From assembly GCF_950295315.1 (NCBI RefSeq), contig NC_080172.1:76403118-76467117 (forward strand): a stretch of DNA of 64,000 nucleotides, in the 5' to 3' direction. Shown piece after piece: positions 1-11,919 of this stretch; positions within the stretch are counted from its first letter, which is position 1, and each line of letters opens with the position of its first letter. Source of the stretch: Erinaceus europaeus. Its lineage: Eukaryota; Chordata; Mammalia; Eulipotyphla; Erinaceidae. The translations under genes and the position numbers were made by a program. The notes beneath the pieces were generated by a model. It saw nothing but the letters and a program-made list of their open reading frames with translations, did no database searches and was not told the DNA's origin.

Positions 1-361
1 ACAAAGCCCATGCTGGCGACCTCAACACTGAGAGATCTCTCCCAGAAGTGCCTCTCTGTGCACCTCCAGCTCAAACAACTGTGTCCTTCTCTGAGTATTT
101 ATTGGCTAGACACCACCCGCTTGCCTTCTTCAAAGCATAATCCTCTTAATTAATTAAGCCGCTTGTGGAGAAAAGCAGGCAGCCACTCTTTTATAGTAAG
201 AAAAGAGAAGCCTAAAGACACAAGTGACTGGGCACTAAGGAAATAGAAGTGGCAGTATTTCCCTGGAAACCAAGACCCTCAGTCTCTCCCCAGTTCCTAT
301 GGAAGGGGTTCCTGAAGGGAGTGCCTTTGGGAATCTCTGACCTTTATGTTTGGGGCAAGAT

Positions 362-369
362 CACACACA

Positions 370-410
<41 letters not shown>
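362..410. repeat. (CA)n microsatellite
   Basis: Almost pure CA dinucleotide tract of about 24 units with one CATA interruption near its start. Confidence 0.95.
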
Positions 411-413
<3 letters not shown>

Positions 414-729
414 CTAAGTTATCAAGCATAATATAAGCATACCTTTAAGTCCAACCTATTTGTCAAATCTAAAGTGATTTTGTCTTATTTTTTAGCCGTT
501 CATCTGGTTCCATAGGCATCGTATTTAATCATTTGGACTATTTCCTCTTTAGGGGTTGTGTGTAGAATGTGGCTGTGAACATGGGTGCACAACGACCTGA
601 TCAAATTTCTGCTCTCAATTTGGGGGGCTGGATCAAATATTAATTTTTAATTTTCTTAGGAACTAGCTCGCTGTTTTTGTAAAAGTTGCGCCATTTTACA
701 TCCTCATCTGCAGTGCATAAGAGTTTCAG

Positions 730-732
<3 letters not shown>

Positions 733-764
<32 letters not shown>
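733..764. repeat. (AC)n microsatellite
   Basis: Sixteen perfect AC units. Confidence 0.95.
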
Positions 765-766
<2 letters not shown>

Positions 767-960
767 ATAACACTTGTTATTTTTTAAGGTTTTTTGGGTT
801 TATAATGGCCCTCCTGACGTGTGAAAAGACATTGTGGTTTAGATTTGCATTTATCTAGTGATCAGTGTTGTCAAGGACACTTATTCTTTAAATAAAGTTT
901 AGGTGCACTTCTTACATCCACTATCTAACTATGGTTGTTTAAAAAATGATGTCAACACCA

Positions 961-1090
961 ATGTGTGGACAATGATTAGGACCTAATGGGGGTGTATTGT
1001 CATGTGGAAAACTGGGAAATATTATGCATGTACAAACTATTGTCTTTACTGTAAAACATTAATCCCCCAATAAAGAAATTTTAAAAAAAG
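961..1090 (+). mobile_element. L1 3' end fragment
   Basis: Matches, in opposite orientation, the 3' end of the longer L1 at 2846-4223: the CATGTGGAAAACTG and GCATGTACAAACTATTGT motifs, then AATAAAGAAATT and an A-tail. Only the last ~130 bp are present, typical of 5'-truncated L1 insertion. Confidence 0.8.
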
Positions 1091-1711
1091 AACATAATTA
1101 TGCACCCCCAAACCAAAACTGATTTTTCTATTTCTGAGAATGTGCTTAGTTAGTCAAGGATACTGCCATTACTTAGCGTAGCCATCTCACAGTTATCACC
1201 ATAAGCACAGACTGGGGAAATCTGGGATTGGTATAAATGTAGAGAAGACAGTTGTTTCAGGCCAAGGCCCTACACATGAATTGAGAGCTATAAAGTTAAA
1301 TTTTGGCCAGTATCAACTCACATATGTCTTCAGAACTCAAGACAAATGGCAAAGTTTTAAATACCTTATCCCTTCTATTTCTGAGGCATTTCTGAAATGC
1401 CTTGTTACCAAGAAAGAAAAAAAAAATTCTTTTACTTACACCAGTTATTCTGCCAGCAAAAACCTATCAGTAGTGGAGAAAAATAATTAATAATTTTAAA
1501 TTTTTTTCCTTTTGGAAAGAAAAAAAAATCCCTGCACTGTGTATGTTATGTGAACTAGTGATGCTGTAAATTTGTAGTGAAGGTAAATCTGATAATGAAA
1601 CAGTCGTCAGTAGCTCACTGACGCAAACAGTAGCTCACTGTGAAAAACTGAGTGCTTCCCCTGCCAAACATCATTGAGCATATTCGATTTCTTTGGACAC
1701 AACAATTATAA

Positions 1712-1859
1712 AGGTTTATTGATTGACTGATTGACTGATTGATTATGAGCTAGACAGTGACAGAAAAGAGAAAAAGACTCACTGCTCAGTATATGGTGAT
1801 TCTGGGGCCTCAGGCTGGTAGTTCTGCATCCTAATAGGCTGAGCTATCTCCCCTGGCCA
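1712..1859 (-). mobile_element. tRNA-derived SINE
   Basis: The T-rich start, degenerate GATT repeat and terminal GGCTGAGCTATCTCCCCTGGCC show a minus-strand SINE with the head at the right-hand end. Confidence 0.65.
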
Positions 1860-1956
1860 GGGAACAGCGATTATAGGTAAAAATAAGATGTATTAGCAAT
1901 CTATGTCAGAAGTGGTTTCAAGTCACTTAAACAAAAGATAAAGGAAAAAATATTCT

Positions 1957-2106
1957 GGGGCCAGGTCACAGTGCATCAGGCTGAGCACACACATTAGCAT
2001 ATGCAAGGGGGGAAGCTTCAAGAGCAGTGAAGCAGGCGTGCAGGTTCCTCTCTCCCACTCTTTCCCCTCTCGATTTCTCTTTGATTTATCAAAATAGATA
2101 AACATT
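1957..2106 (+). mobile_element. tRNA-derived SINE
   Basis: Head GGGGCCAGGTCACAGTGCATCAG, body with GGGGGGAAGCTTC..AGCAGTGAAGCAGG and a CT-rich tail. The 5' part has an internal deletion compared with the copy at 2288. Confidence 0.75.
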
Positions 2107-2287
2107 TTTTGTTGTAATGTTGTTCAATATTTTAAACAGAAAAATATCTTTATTTCTACAATTGCTATCAAATTAAAATGAAATCTCTGGGCTATCAAAA
2201 CTTGAAACTCAGTCATCATGAGTAACATAAATACTTGCCCACTTTATTCAATATTGATAAGATAATAGTACAATAAAAAAGACCATC

Positions 2288-2513
2288 AGGAGGTTGGGTG
2301 GTGGCGCACCTGGTTGAGTTCACATGTTACAATGTGCGAAAACCTGGGTTTGAGCCCTAGGTCTCTGCCTGCAAGGAAAAAGCTTTGCGAGTGGTGAAGC
2401 AGTGTCGCAAGTGTCTCTGTGTCTCTTTCCCCCTCTGTCACCCCCTTCAATCTTGATTTCTGGCTGTCTCTATCCAATAAATAAATAAATAAAGATAATT
2501 TAAAAAATAATAC
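2288..2513 (+). mobile_element. tRNA-derived SINE
   Basis: Near full-length: head GGTTGGGTGGTGGCGCACC, RNA polymerase III B-box-like GGGTTTGAGCCC, then a CT-rich region and a TAAA-repeat tail. Confidence 0.85.
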
Positions 2514-2724
2514 CATCAGTTCATGGAACTAACTTATAGAAAAAAATCCAAGGCTGGTAGAAGCTTCCAGCAACTAATTTAAGCAACTTGTTCAGCTTTA
2601 GTGGTGGTCCCGTTGAAGATGTGCCAGTGCTGCCAATTCCTACCACCTGGCCTTAGCTGACTGGTTGTCAGGGACTGCCTGAACTTGTCTGGGGCAATCA
2701 GAAATCAGCTAAAATTTTCTCTTT

Positions 2725-2835
2725 TTTAAAATTTTTATTTATAAAATGGAAACACTGACAAGATCATAGGATAAGAGGAGTACGTTCCTACCACCAGAAT
2801 TCTGTATCCCATTCCCTTCCCTGATAGCTTTCCCA
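2725..2835 (-). mobile_element. A-tailed retroposon fragment
   Basis: Reverse complement of the 3' end seen at 6300-6420 (CAGAATTCTGGTGGTGGG and the following TTATGCCCCT-type sequence). It belongs to the second retroposon family of the window. Confidence 0.55.
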
Positions 2836-2845
2836 TTCTTTTTTT

Positions 2846-4223
2846 TTTTAATTTATTTCTTTATTGGGGAATTAATGTTTTACATTCAACAGTAAATACA
2901 ATAGTTTGTACATGCATAACATTCCCCAGTTTCCCATTTAACAATACAACCCCCACTATGTCATTTATCATCCTTCATGGACCTGTATTCTCCCCACCCA
3001 CCCACCCAGAGTCTTTTACTTTGGTGCAATTCGCCAATTCCAGTTCAGGTTCGACTTGTGTTTTCTTTTCTGATCTTGTTTTTCAACTTCTGCCTGAGAG
3101 TGAGATCATCCCATATTCATCCTGCTGTTTCTGACTTATTTCACTCAACATGATTTTTTCAAGGTCCATCCAAGATCGGCTGAAAATGGTGAAGTCACCA
3201 TTTTTTACAGCTGAGTAGTATTCCACTGTGTATATATACCACAGCTTGCTCAGCCACTCATCTGTTGTTGGACACCTGGGTTGTTTCCAGGTTTTGGCTA
3301 TTACAAATTGTGCTGCCAAAAACATATGTGTACACAGATCTTTTTGGATGGATGTGTTGGGTTCCTTAGGATATATCCCCAGGAGAGGAATTGCAGGATC
3401 ATAGGGTAGGTCCATTTCTAGCATTCTGAGAGTTCTCCAGACTGTTCTCCACAGAGGTTGGACCAATTTGCATTCCCACCAGCAATGTAGGAGGGTTCCT
3501 TTGACCCCACACCCTCTCCAGCATTGGCTGCTGTTACCTTTTCTGATGTATGACATTCTCACAGGAGTGAAGTGATATCTCATTGTTGTCTTGATTTGCA
3601 TTTCTCTGACAATCAGAGACTTGGAGCATTTTTTCATGTGTTTCTCGGCCTTTTGGATCTCTTCTGTGGTGAATATTCTGTCCAAGTCCTCCCCCCATTT
3701 TTGGATGGGGTTATTTGTTGTCTTGTTGTTGAGTCTGGCAAGCTCTTTATATATGTTGGTTATTAAACTCTTATCTGATGTATGGCATGTAAAGATCTTC
3801 TCCCATTCTGTGAGGGGTCTCTTGGTTTGGGTAGTGGTTTCTTTTGCTGTGAAGAAGCTTTTTAATTTGATGTAGTCCCATAGGTTTATACTTGCCTTAG
3901 TCTTCTTTGTAATTGGATTCGTTTCATTGAAAATGTCTTTAATATGTGGAGAAGAGTTCTGCCAATATTTTCCTCTAAGTATTTGATAGTTTGTGGTCTA
4001 ACATCCAAGTCCTTGATCCACTTGGAATTTACTTTTGTATTTGGTGAAATACAGTGGTTCAGTTTAACTGTTCTGCATGTTTCAACCCATTTTTTCCAAC
4101 ACCATTTGTTGAAGAGACTCTGCTTTCCCCATTGAATCGTCTGGACACCTTTGTCAAAGATTAGATGTCCATAGTTGTGGGGCCTCATTTCTGGGCTCTC
4201 AATTCTATTCCACTGGTCAGTGT
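2846..4223 (-). mobile_element. L1 LINE, 3' portion with ORF2 end
   Basis: About 1.4 kb of L1 in minus orientation. The right-to-left translation at 3083-3685 shows the typical ORF2 C-terminal region, with LLHCWWECKLVQPLW, DLPYDPAIPLLGIYP and WYIYTVEYYSAVK motifs. Further upstream ORF2 sequence is present at 3886-4320 but in a shifted frame, so the element is 5'-truncated and broken and cannot encode a working reverse transcriptase. The 3' UTR and A-tail lie at the left end. Confidence 0.92.
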
Positions 4224-4690
4224 GTCTATTCATGTAGCTTTCCCATTCTTTATCCTTCTGGGAGTATAAATCCAGAGTCATTATGGGGTGCAGAAGGTCT
4301 GGCTTCTGTAATTGCTTCTCCACTAAACATGGACATTAGCAGATCGATCCATACTCCCAGCCTGTCTCTCTCTCTTTCCCTAGTGGGGCAGGGATATGGG
4401 GAAGTGGGGCTCCAGGACACACTGGTGGGGTCATCTGCCCATGGAAGTCTAGTTGCCATCATGGTAGGTAGCATCTGGAACCTGGTGGCTGAAACAGAGT
4501 TAAGATATAATGCAGAGCAAATTATTGGATAATCATGAGCCTAAAGGCTGGAATATTGTGGATAAAAATTTGGGTTCTTCATTTTGGAAAAAGCTATTAT
4601 GTCTATTCTAGGTATATTCCAAGGGGCCCATTATCCAACTAGCTTTTGCCTGTTCCTGACATCTAATATGTAGGTGACCTAAGCTATTGT
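4224..4690 (-). mobile_element. Unclassified A-tailed retroposon family (minus copy)
   Basis: Reverse complement of sequence seen again at 5440-5966, 48010-48345 and 54345-54830. It includes the motif GAAGCAATTACAGAAGCC. The family recurs in both orientations and ends in an A-rich tail in plus copies. I cannot name it. Confidence 0.6.
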
Positions 4691-5062
4691 CTGGGGGGAT
4701 GGTTGGAAAAAGGACCAGAAAGCTGGATCAGGGAAGAGAGTAGCTCCCAAATATTGGAAAAGTATATAAATATTGTTAACTGTAAACCCCATCAATTCAA
4801 TCTGGGGCCCATGTTCAGCACAGGAGCCTATGTAACCTCTGCAGTCAACGCCCATGTTCAGCGGGGAAGCAATTACAGAAGCCAGACCTTCCACCTTCTG
4901 CAACCCTCAATGACCCTGGGTCCATGCTTCCAGAGGGATAGTGAGAAAGCTATCAGGGGAGGGGGTGGGATATGGAGATTGGATGGTGGGAATTGTGTGG
5001 AGTTGTACCCCTCCTACCCTATGGTTTTGTTAATTAATCCTTTCTTAAAGAAAAAAAAAAGG
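4691..5062 (+). mobile_element. Unclassified A-tailed retroposon family (plus copy)
   Basis: Contains GAAGCAATTACAGAAGCC, then GGGTCCATGCTTCCAGAGGGA, GATGGTGGGAATTGTGTGGAG and a terminal A-run at 5049. This is the family's 3' end. Confidence 0.65.
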
Positions 5063-5966
5063 GTGAAGTGTTTGGGGCCCTAGTCAGGGAGTCCTTGCAT
5101 CCCCCACATAGATTCAGCAGGCCTAGACCACTAATAGATCCCTCTCTTGACCATTACTGATCAGTCCTATCAGGAACGTCAGCATAAGTTCTCTTTTGGA
5201 CTTCTCCAGGACCTTGCCCTCATTATGAACCACTAATGGTAAGGACTGTCCCACTCTACAAAAGGAGGATGGGTTACTCTACTCTGCCACTCAAGGAAAA
5301 TTGGTCATGAAACGAGTGTGCAGCCTAGAATGTCCCCAGCTGTGAAGATGGACCACAAACACAGACTGACAGGGACTGGGAAGTTATACAGGTTCCCGTG
5401 CTAAATATGAATAGATATGGGCCCCGGGTCAGATTGATGTGGTAAATAGTCAATTGTATTTATATACTTTCTTCAAGTTTGGGAGATACTCTGCCCTGAT
5501 CCAGTGTCCTTATCCTATTCTCAACTCTGATACCATCTTCTCAGACAATATTTTGAGTCCACCTACAGGTTATCTATTAAGCTCTGGCAAAAATTACCAC
5601 AGTCATGGGCCCCTAGGAACATACCTAAAATAGACTTCTAGCTTCTATCCACCCTAAAATACTCATTCCCATCTGCTCTATTTCTACTTTATGGTTCCCG
5701 TTCATGAAATGTGTTGTCCTGCTTTATATCTTACTGAATTTCAGCCACCAAGTTGCGGATGTTACTACAATTTCATCCTGAAGTCCCTGGGCAGATGACC
5801 TCACCAGTGTGTCCCAGAACATCACCTTTCCAGAGCCCTACCCAACTAGGGAAAGATAGAAATAGGCTGGGGATATGAATTGATCTGCCAATGCCAATGT
5901 TCAGTGGAGAAGCAATTACAGAAGCCAAACCTCCCACCTTCTGCACCTTATGAAGAATGTTGGCCC
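5063..5966 (+). mobile_element. Unclassified A-tailed retroposon, 5' part
   Basis: Homologous over about 500 bp to 54345-54830 (shared ATCCAGTGTCCTTATCC/ATCCAGCTTTCTAACCC region, TTATATCTTACTGAATTTCAGCC region). Its 3' end continues at about 6250-6420 after an inserted SINE. Confidence 0.6.
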
Positions 5967-6200
5967 ATGGGCAGGGGAGATAGCATAATGGTTATGCAAG
6001 CAGACTTGAATGCCTGAGGCTCCCAGGTCCCAGGTTCAATCCCCTGACCTGTACTACTGTAAACCAGAGCTGAACAGTGCACTGGTAAGAAAGGAAGGAA
6101 GAAAGAAAGGAAGGAAAGAAGGTAGGAAGGAAGGAAGGAAGGAGGGAAAGAAGGAAAAGAAAAAAGGAAAGATACTCAGAAATAATAGGTGTGTCTTAGG
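5967..6200 (+). mobile_element. SINE with expanded GGAA tail
   Basis: SINE head GGGGAGATAGCATAATGGTTATGC, B-box-like GGTTCAATCCCC, followed by a tail expanded into GGAA/GAAA repeats at about 6090-6170. It interrupts the retroposon at 5063-6420. Confidence 0.75.
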
Positions 6201-6249
6201 AAGAAGGAGAAGGCAGGACCACAGGAAAAAAATGGGCAAATATATATAA

Positions 6250-6420
6250 ACGTAAATAGATAGTTATAGAAATAATAGTTAACCCATATCTGTGATCTTG
6301 GGAAAACTAATTCAGTTTCCAATGGAGGGAACACAGAATTCTGGTGGTGGGAAAGGTGTGGAGTTATGCCCCTGTTATCTTACAATTTTGTAAATCAATA
6401 TTAAATCGTTGATAAAAAAT
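6250..6420 (+). mobile_element. Retroposon 3' end
   Basis: Ends with TGGTGGTGGGAAAGGTGTGGAG and a TAAATCAATATTAAAT tail. It is the 3' continuation of the element at 5063. Confidence 0.55.
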
Positions 6421-6424
6421 TAAA

Positions 6425-6621
6425 GGAAACAAGAAAGAAAGAAAGAAAGGCAGCCAAGAGCAATGGGTTTGTCATGCAGGTACCAAACCCCAGAAATAAC
6501 TCTGATGGTAATAAAAAAGAAAGAAAGAAAGAAGGAAAGGAAAATAAAGGAAGGAAGGAAGGAAGGAAAGAAGGAAGGAAGGAAGGAAAGAAAGAGAGAG
6601 AGAAAGAAAGGAAGGAAGGAA

Positions 6622-6683
<62 letters not shown>

Positions 6684-6690
6684 ATTGTCT
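6425..6690. repeat. (GAAA)n/(GGAA)n purine tract
   Basis: Long all-purine strand of GAAA and GGAA tetranucleotides with a short SINE-like insert at 6450-6515. Lys/Arg/Glu and Phe/Ser/Leu ORFs across it are artefacts of the repeat. Confidence 0.95.
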
Positions 6691-7646
6691 CAACTGAAAG
6701 GGGGGTGAAGGAAATGCACAGAGAGAAGCCGAGGCAGAGCCCAAGCATAAGCCACAGCTGTGTCCCTGCTTCCAGCTGTCCTTGGGGCACAGCTGTTCTT
6801 CCCTTTTTTTCTTTCAGACAAATTAGCTTTAAGACACCCCAGTCCTTCCCATAAAAACTATCCCCTTTGTCTAACTTAGTTCACATTTGGCCTCTGTACG
6901 TTACAACCAAAAAAAAAAAAAAAAAAACCTTGAATAATGTGAGTTATTTTAACCAACAAGAGTGTATGCCCTGGTGCCCTGGGCCGACTGACATACATTT
7001 AAAAAATGCAGTCTTTTGGAATGTATCTGCATAAGATTCCAAGGTGGGTACATGATTGTGTATTACTATAAGCTGAAAACTCAGTGAGGTTGCAGCAATC
7101 TTTAAAGGAGAAGAGCTATATTGCTCTGAGCATATTTTAAGGAAGCAAAATAAATCCCAAATATTCAATATTGCCAATTTCTGTGAGTACTTAGAAAAGG
7201 GGCAGCATTTGTCCAAAGTACATTAAACAATGTGAAGCATAACAAGTAGGGAGGTTTGTGGCAGGTTCAAAAAGAACCACTTGTTGCACGTTATTAGCTG
7301 TGTTTAAAGCTCTTTCCAATTTATCAAAACTTTAAAATGTTACCAACTAATTTTTCAGGTACTTTTTTTTTTTTCAGTAAATCAAGTGGGATGTTTTTTT
7401 TTTTTTTTTCAATTTTGAACTATCTTTTAGTTTAAAAACTGTTTACTACTCACTGTTACAATTCTTTCTAAGGAAAATCAAAGTGAAACTATAAACACAT
7501 TTTCCCTTTGTTCTTGAAAGTAAAGCAATACCACATAGTAGATCATCAAAGAGAAATGATGAACATTTCAAAACCATTTGACTCAGGGTAGAGGAATTTC
7601 TTCAGAAAAATCGTCTCCACAAATTCCATGTTTGAAAATGTCTTCA
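6691..7646. other. Unique sequence, no gene seen
   Basis: Non-repetitive AT-rich sequence with poly-A and poly-T runs at 6910, 7365 and 7396. No splice-flanked open exon was recognised. Confidence 0.5.
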
Positions 7647-7699
7647 GTTTACGGCCATACCACCTTGAACACACCTGATCTCGTCTGTTCTCGGAAGCC
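7647..7699 (+). pseudogene. 5S rRNA pseudogene fragment
   Basis: The stretch beginning GTTTACGGCCATACCACC and continuing through TGATCTCGTCTG and CTCGGAAGCC matches the first ~53 nt of vertebrate 5S rRNA with a few substitutions (for example CCTTGAACACACC). The remaining ~67 nt, including the internal promoter, are missing, so it is a dead 3'-truncated copy. Confidence 0.85.
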
Positions 7700-9062
7700 A
7701 AAAATGTCTTTGAAGGAGAAAAAATTAAAAATCATCAGAATTTTGGGTGGTTTTTTTTTTCCCTATCTCTTCAGGGCAGTATGAAATTATTATCTATTAT
7801 TATTGGATTTAAATTTACTTTTTTTCTGAGTATGATTAAACCATAGTAATTTCTGGATAATTATCCTTTTGTGCCTCTTCATCTGAATGAAAAAGTGGCC
7901 ACAGCGATGAAATCGTGTGTTCAAGAGGATGTGGATATGACAAAGAAAAGAAAGGAAAAGGGTATTTCAAAGAGGAGTAACAAATCTACAGTAACAACTG
8001 GCTCAAGAAAGGTTGAGGCGGGTAAACTGAAAGTTGCCCTTTGGATTGTTGATTGACCACTGAGAGGACAGTTTTAATGGAGACCAGAGAACAGACAGTA
8101 GGGAGGCAGAGTGAGACATGTGGAGAGAAACTGCCCTCTCATGTAGCTCGCCTGTGAGACTGTGGCTCGAGGGAACATGGAGATAAGCATATTTTCACTT
8201 CCCTGAGGACAGGAGAGTCTGACCATGTTCATCTGCGGGAAAGAGTCAGCTGAAGGAGGTATGTGACAGTTACCAGGGGATGATTAATGAGGTCCTAAGA
8301 AAGAGGAGGAGATGGAATTAGCCTTGGGAAGGGAAAGGGGCATCTTGCATTCCACAGACACTGCAGGAAGGAGTGGAGGATGGTGCAGGTGCAGACTCAC
8401 TTGAGGACTGAGGACTGGAATTGAGGGATGCACCCCGGTGACTCCTGTCTCACATGCAGTATAGAAAAAAGTTAAAGGAGATTAAGCGAGATAAAGTGGA
8501 AAGCATTGCCAACCAGTAAGAATGTGCACTTTTTATTATCTTTCCTTTGTCTTCCTGTCATCCTTTGTTTTTAAAAAGTACATGTTTAGCTGAAAAACTA
8601 TAATCAGAGAGCAATTTTATGCACAGTGTGTATAGATTTTAGAGGTCAAATTATTCATAGACAACTACCTCTTTCTCTCTCATTCATCTATTTAAGTGGA
8701 AAATTATAGGTTGAGCTATTCAATTCATCTTGACAGTTTAAATCAATAATCAGCACCAAGTAAAATGTCTTCTAGCAATTCTTTCCCTAAGTGTACGTCA
8801 CTGTGGCACTGGGAGAACTGCACCCTTTCAAAGGCCTGTTGTTCCTGGGGTAATAAATAAGGTCCTACTTTCTGGGTCTCATCTCCTTTTCCCCTAGGCC
8901 CGCATCACTTTTGCAGACATAAAGCCCCAGTTCTGTCTCTGGGAGTTGGTCCGACCTTTTGCTCATTCTTTAGGCTGCATGGGGTGTTTTCTGGCCCCTC
9001 ATCTCCACTGAGGTCATATTAATTTGGGGAACTTATTCCTGTGGAAATTAAAGATCTGGAAT
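7700..9062. other. Unique sequence, no gene recognised
   Basis: Contains one short open frame at 7871-8056 (61 codons, Lys/Ser/Thr rich) with no domain that I recognise and no clear splice context. GC content is slightly higher at 8050-8450. I see nothing that I can call. Confidence 0.45.
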
Positions 9063-9225
9063 GCAGTGGTCCGGGAGGTGGCACAGTGGATAAAGCATCA
9101 GACTTTCAAGCATGAGGTCCTGAGTTCAATCCCTGGAAGCATATGTACCAGAGTGATGTCTGATTCTTTCTCTCTCTCCTCCTATCTTTCTTATAAATAA
9201 ATAAATAAATAAATAAAATCTTTTG
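9063..9225 (+). mobile_element. tRNA-derived SINE (short type)
   Basis: Head GGTCCGGGAGGTGGCACAGTGG, B-box-like GAGTTCAATCCC, CT-rich body and a (TAAA)n tail. The same subtype occurs at 14635, 56030 and 60310. Confidence 0.85.
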
Positions 9226-9419
9226 AAAAAGAGATCTGGAATGTAGAGTCTACATTGTTGATTATCTTAATCTGAAGCCTCTGGAAAGTCTACTAGAGAC
9301 TGCAGGGGTTGGGGTGGGGAGGGCAGAGCACACACCCCATTAGAAAGAACTCTGCTCTAAGCAGAACAAAACTAGATCAAGCAGCTATCACAGGCAAGGA
9401 ATTAGGTTGCTACTACAAG

Positions 9420-9510
9420 GACTTTTTTTAAAGTTTCTTTATTGGGGGATTAATAGTTTAGGGCCGATATTATATACAATAGTTCGTACATGCATAACAT
9501 ACAACCCTCA
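9420..9510 (-). mobile_element. L1 3' end fragment
   Basis: Reverse complement of the L1 3' end (TTTCTTTATTGGGGGATTAATAG ... TACATGCATAACAT); about 90 bp. Confidence 0.7.
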
Positions 9511-9889
9511 CACAAGGACATTTTACTCACATCAAAAGCTGTATTGAGTTTTGCTGAACTGACTTTCAGACTCCCCTCCCCCAGAGCTCAGAGTTTTTAC
9601 ATTTTCTGGATATTAGGCACTGCACTCTTGCCAGATAGCATTTTCAGAGGATGCCTACAGAGCAGACTGTCAGTCTGGGCTGCTATCACATGTGCCCGAG
9701 CAGAAGTTCCAAGGCACTGGCTAGAGTCTGATAACACCTAGTCACCTTGTTCCCTCTGCAATCACTGGGCATTGGGGAGCTTAGCTTAGAGTCAGATGTT
9801 CCAAAGGGCTCTTGTGAGGGGTGAGTGACATAGCCAAGTGGCGAACTTAAAAGCACAGAGGGGAAGTCACACATGTAATTAAAAAAAAA

Positions 9890-10090
9890 CACATTTCATT
9901 TATTTATTGGATAGAGACAGAGATAATTTAAGAGTGAAGGAGGAGATGGAAAGAAAGAGAGGTACCGGAAGCACTGCTTTGCTGCTCCTGAGACCTCCTC
10001 CTGCACGTGGGAACCAGGGGCTTGAACCTGGGCTCCAGAGCATTGCAACAAGTATGCTCTACCAGGTATGCCATCTCCTGACTTTTTAAA
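9890..10090 (-). mobile_element. tRNA-derived SINE
   Basis: The TTTATTTATTGGATAGAGACAGAG tail on the left, then the GAAGCACTGC and GCACGTGGGAACCAGGGGC body and a degenerate head on the right. Confidence 0.75.
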
Positions 10091-10159
10091 TGTAATTTTT
10101 GAGAATCAGGAACCTAGATGAATCCAGAACAAGGATTTTGAGGGTATCCTTTTCAAAAA

Positions 10160-10235
10160 TATATAATTTTTAAGCATGTACAAACTATTGTATCTTACTA
10201 TTGACTGTAAACCATTAATCCCCAATCAAGACATT
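10160..10235 (+). mobile_element. L1 3' end fragment
   Basis: GCATGTACAAACTATTGTATC followed by AACCATTAATCCCCAATC and an A-rich tail, the same terminus as at 961-1090. Confidence 0.7.
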
Positions 10236-10239
10236 TTAA

Positions 10240-10528
10240 AAATATTTATTTATTTATTCCCTTTTGTTGACCTTGTTTTATTGTTGTAATGATTATTGTT
10301 GTTGTTATTGATGTCATCGTTGTTGGATAGGACAGAGAGAAATGGAGAGAGGAGGGGAAGACAGAGAGGAGGAGAGAAAGACAGACACCTGCAGACCTGC
10401 TTCACCACCTGTGAAGCGACTCCCCTGCAAGTGGGGAGCTGGGGGCTCGAACCAGGATTCTTACACTGGTCCTTGAGCTTTGCACCACCTGCGCTTAACC
10501 TGCTGCGCTACCGCCCGACTCCCCCCAA
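10240..10528 (-). mobile_element. tRNA-derived SINE, long type
   Basis: Full-length minus-strand copy: tail with TTGTTGTTATTG, GGATAGGACAGAGAGAAATGG body, and head CTGCGCTACCGCCCGACTCC at the right end. Confidence 0.9.
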
Positions 10529-10559
10529 GCAAGAAATTTAAAAAATACTAATGCTAATA

Positions 10560-10740
10560 ATATTTAATTTGATATGGCAGAGAAATATTGATAAGAGAGG
10601 GGGCTGTAGAGAGGGAAAGAGAAAGAGAGATCCCTGCAATACTGCTTCACCACGAATGAAGCTTCCCCTGTGCAGGTGGAGACTGAGGACTTGAACCCAG
10701 GACCTTGTGCACATTAACTTGTGTGCTCAATCTGGTGCGT
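10560..10740 (-). mobile_element. tRNA-derived SINE
   Basis: Body ACTGCTTCACCACGAATGAAG and GAACCCAGGACC B-box complement; the head at the right end is degenerate. Confidence 0.7.
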
Positions 10741-10749
10741 TCACACATT

Positions 10750-11919
10750 CACATGGTCTTGAGAATTCCACAGGAATGGGCTCAAAGCTGAGACCTGCCC
10801 CGTTACTATTACTACTGGTGAATATTTAAATCAGGATTTAAATGATGTTAAAAAATGTCAGCATTAAACCTAGAGCTCCTTGTAAATATACATTAAGGGT
10901 GTTTTTTGTTCATTTGTTTTTTCAGTGAATGATGCTTCTTTTTCTCTCAACAGCTCTTCAAGTTGCCAGGTTATATTGCCAGCTGTTTAAGTTGGGGAAA
11001 ACTGGACAGGGTCCGTCAAGGTCCACCAGAACCAGAAACTACACTGCTTTTCTAAGAAGGCATATCAAGTCAATAATGGTTTCTCAACAACTCCCAGAGA
11101 AGTCATTTTAAGTGAAAGCCCTGTCATTATAGACATAACAACCTTGTGATAAAATAGCTATCACTGCTTTGCATGTGCATTAACTGGGGTATGCTAACTT
11201 ACCAGTCCTTCACAACTGCTTTGTGATACAAATATAATTCTTATCTCATAGGTGAGGAAGTACAGACTTCTCATTTTTTCCTACTGTGAGTCTATGACAA
11301 GGCAGGAAATGAAAACATGGCCAAGTATTCCTTTGACTTATATAATCTTTTCCTGGTACAGAATGCAGTAGACCTCTGCAAGAAGTTGCCCAGTGCATCT
11401 ATGTGTGGGAAGCATTCTGTTTCTGACAGACACTAGTGCAGGAAACATTTGGTAACTCTCTATCCTTGGCTGCCTCTGAGCAACTATGATTTTCTCCTTT
11501 TTACTTCAGTAAGGAAATAAGGCAGCTGGAATTGAGGATTTTCTAAAAAGGAAAACTGAGTCATTTGTTTTTCACTCATTTCCATTCTACCCTCCTGTGC
11601 TGATAGATGGCAAAAGGCTCCCAGAACTTTGGGTGATTCATCCACATATTGGCAGCTTGTGTGGGGTTCCAAGTTAGTTTCAGGACACGAATTTCCTATT
11701 TCCTCCACATCTTAGAAGTAAGCACACTCCACTTTACTTACCACTACAAGCACTGAGAGGGAGGAAGAGATGGACTGACTTTATAAACAGTTAGGTCCTT
11801 TCAAAACTGAAAAGCAGACCTTTGACCAAGTCCTGCAGGTACATGTATTGCTTAGCCATTTCCTTTTATCCTTTCGTTTCTTTCTCTCTCCCTCTTTCTC
11901 TTTCCTTCCTTCTACCTTT
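10750..11919. other. Unique sequence, no gene recognised
   Basis: Short open frames only (60-75 codons on either strand) without recognisable domains or convincing splice sites. Confidence 0.45.

Larger units (their letters stand above)
1..960. other. Intergenic sequence, no gene seen
   Basis: AT-rich unique sequence with two CA microsatellites and no open frame that looks coding. The only short ORF runs into the CA repeat and is not supported. Confidence 0.6.

Noticed and set aside
2288..2513. tRNA-like heads with B boxes in many places
   Set aside because: They belong to SINEs; none can form an intact tRNA with a matching acceptor stem and anticodon arm as read by eye.
3083..4323. 200- and 145-codon frames with reverse-transcriptase-like ends
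   Set aside because: They are fragments of a truncated, frame-shifted L1 ORF2, not a cellular gene.
6054..6854. Open frames on both strands rich in Lys/Arg/Glu or Ser/Phe/Leu
   Set aside because: They are only translations of GAAA/GGAA repeats and SINE tails.
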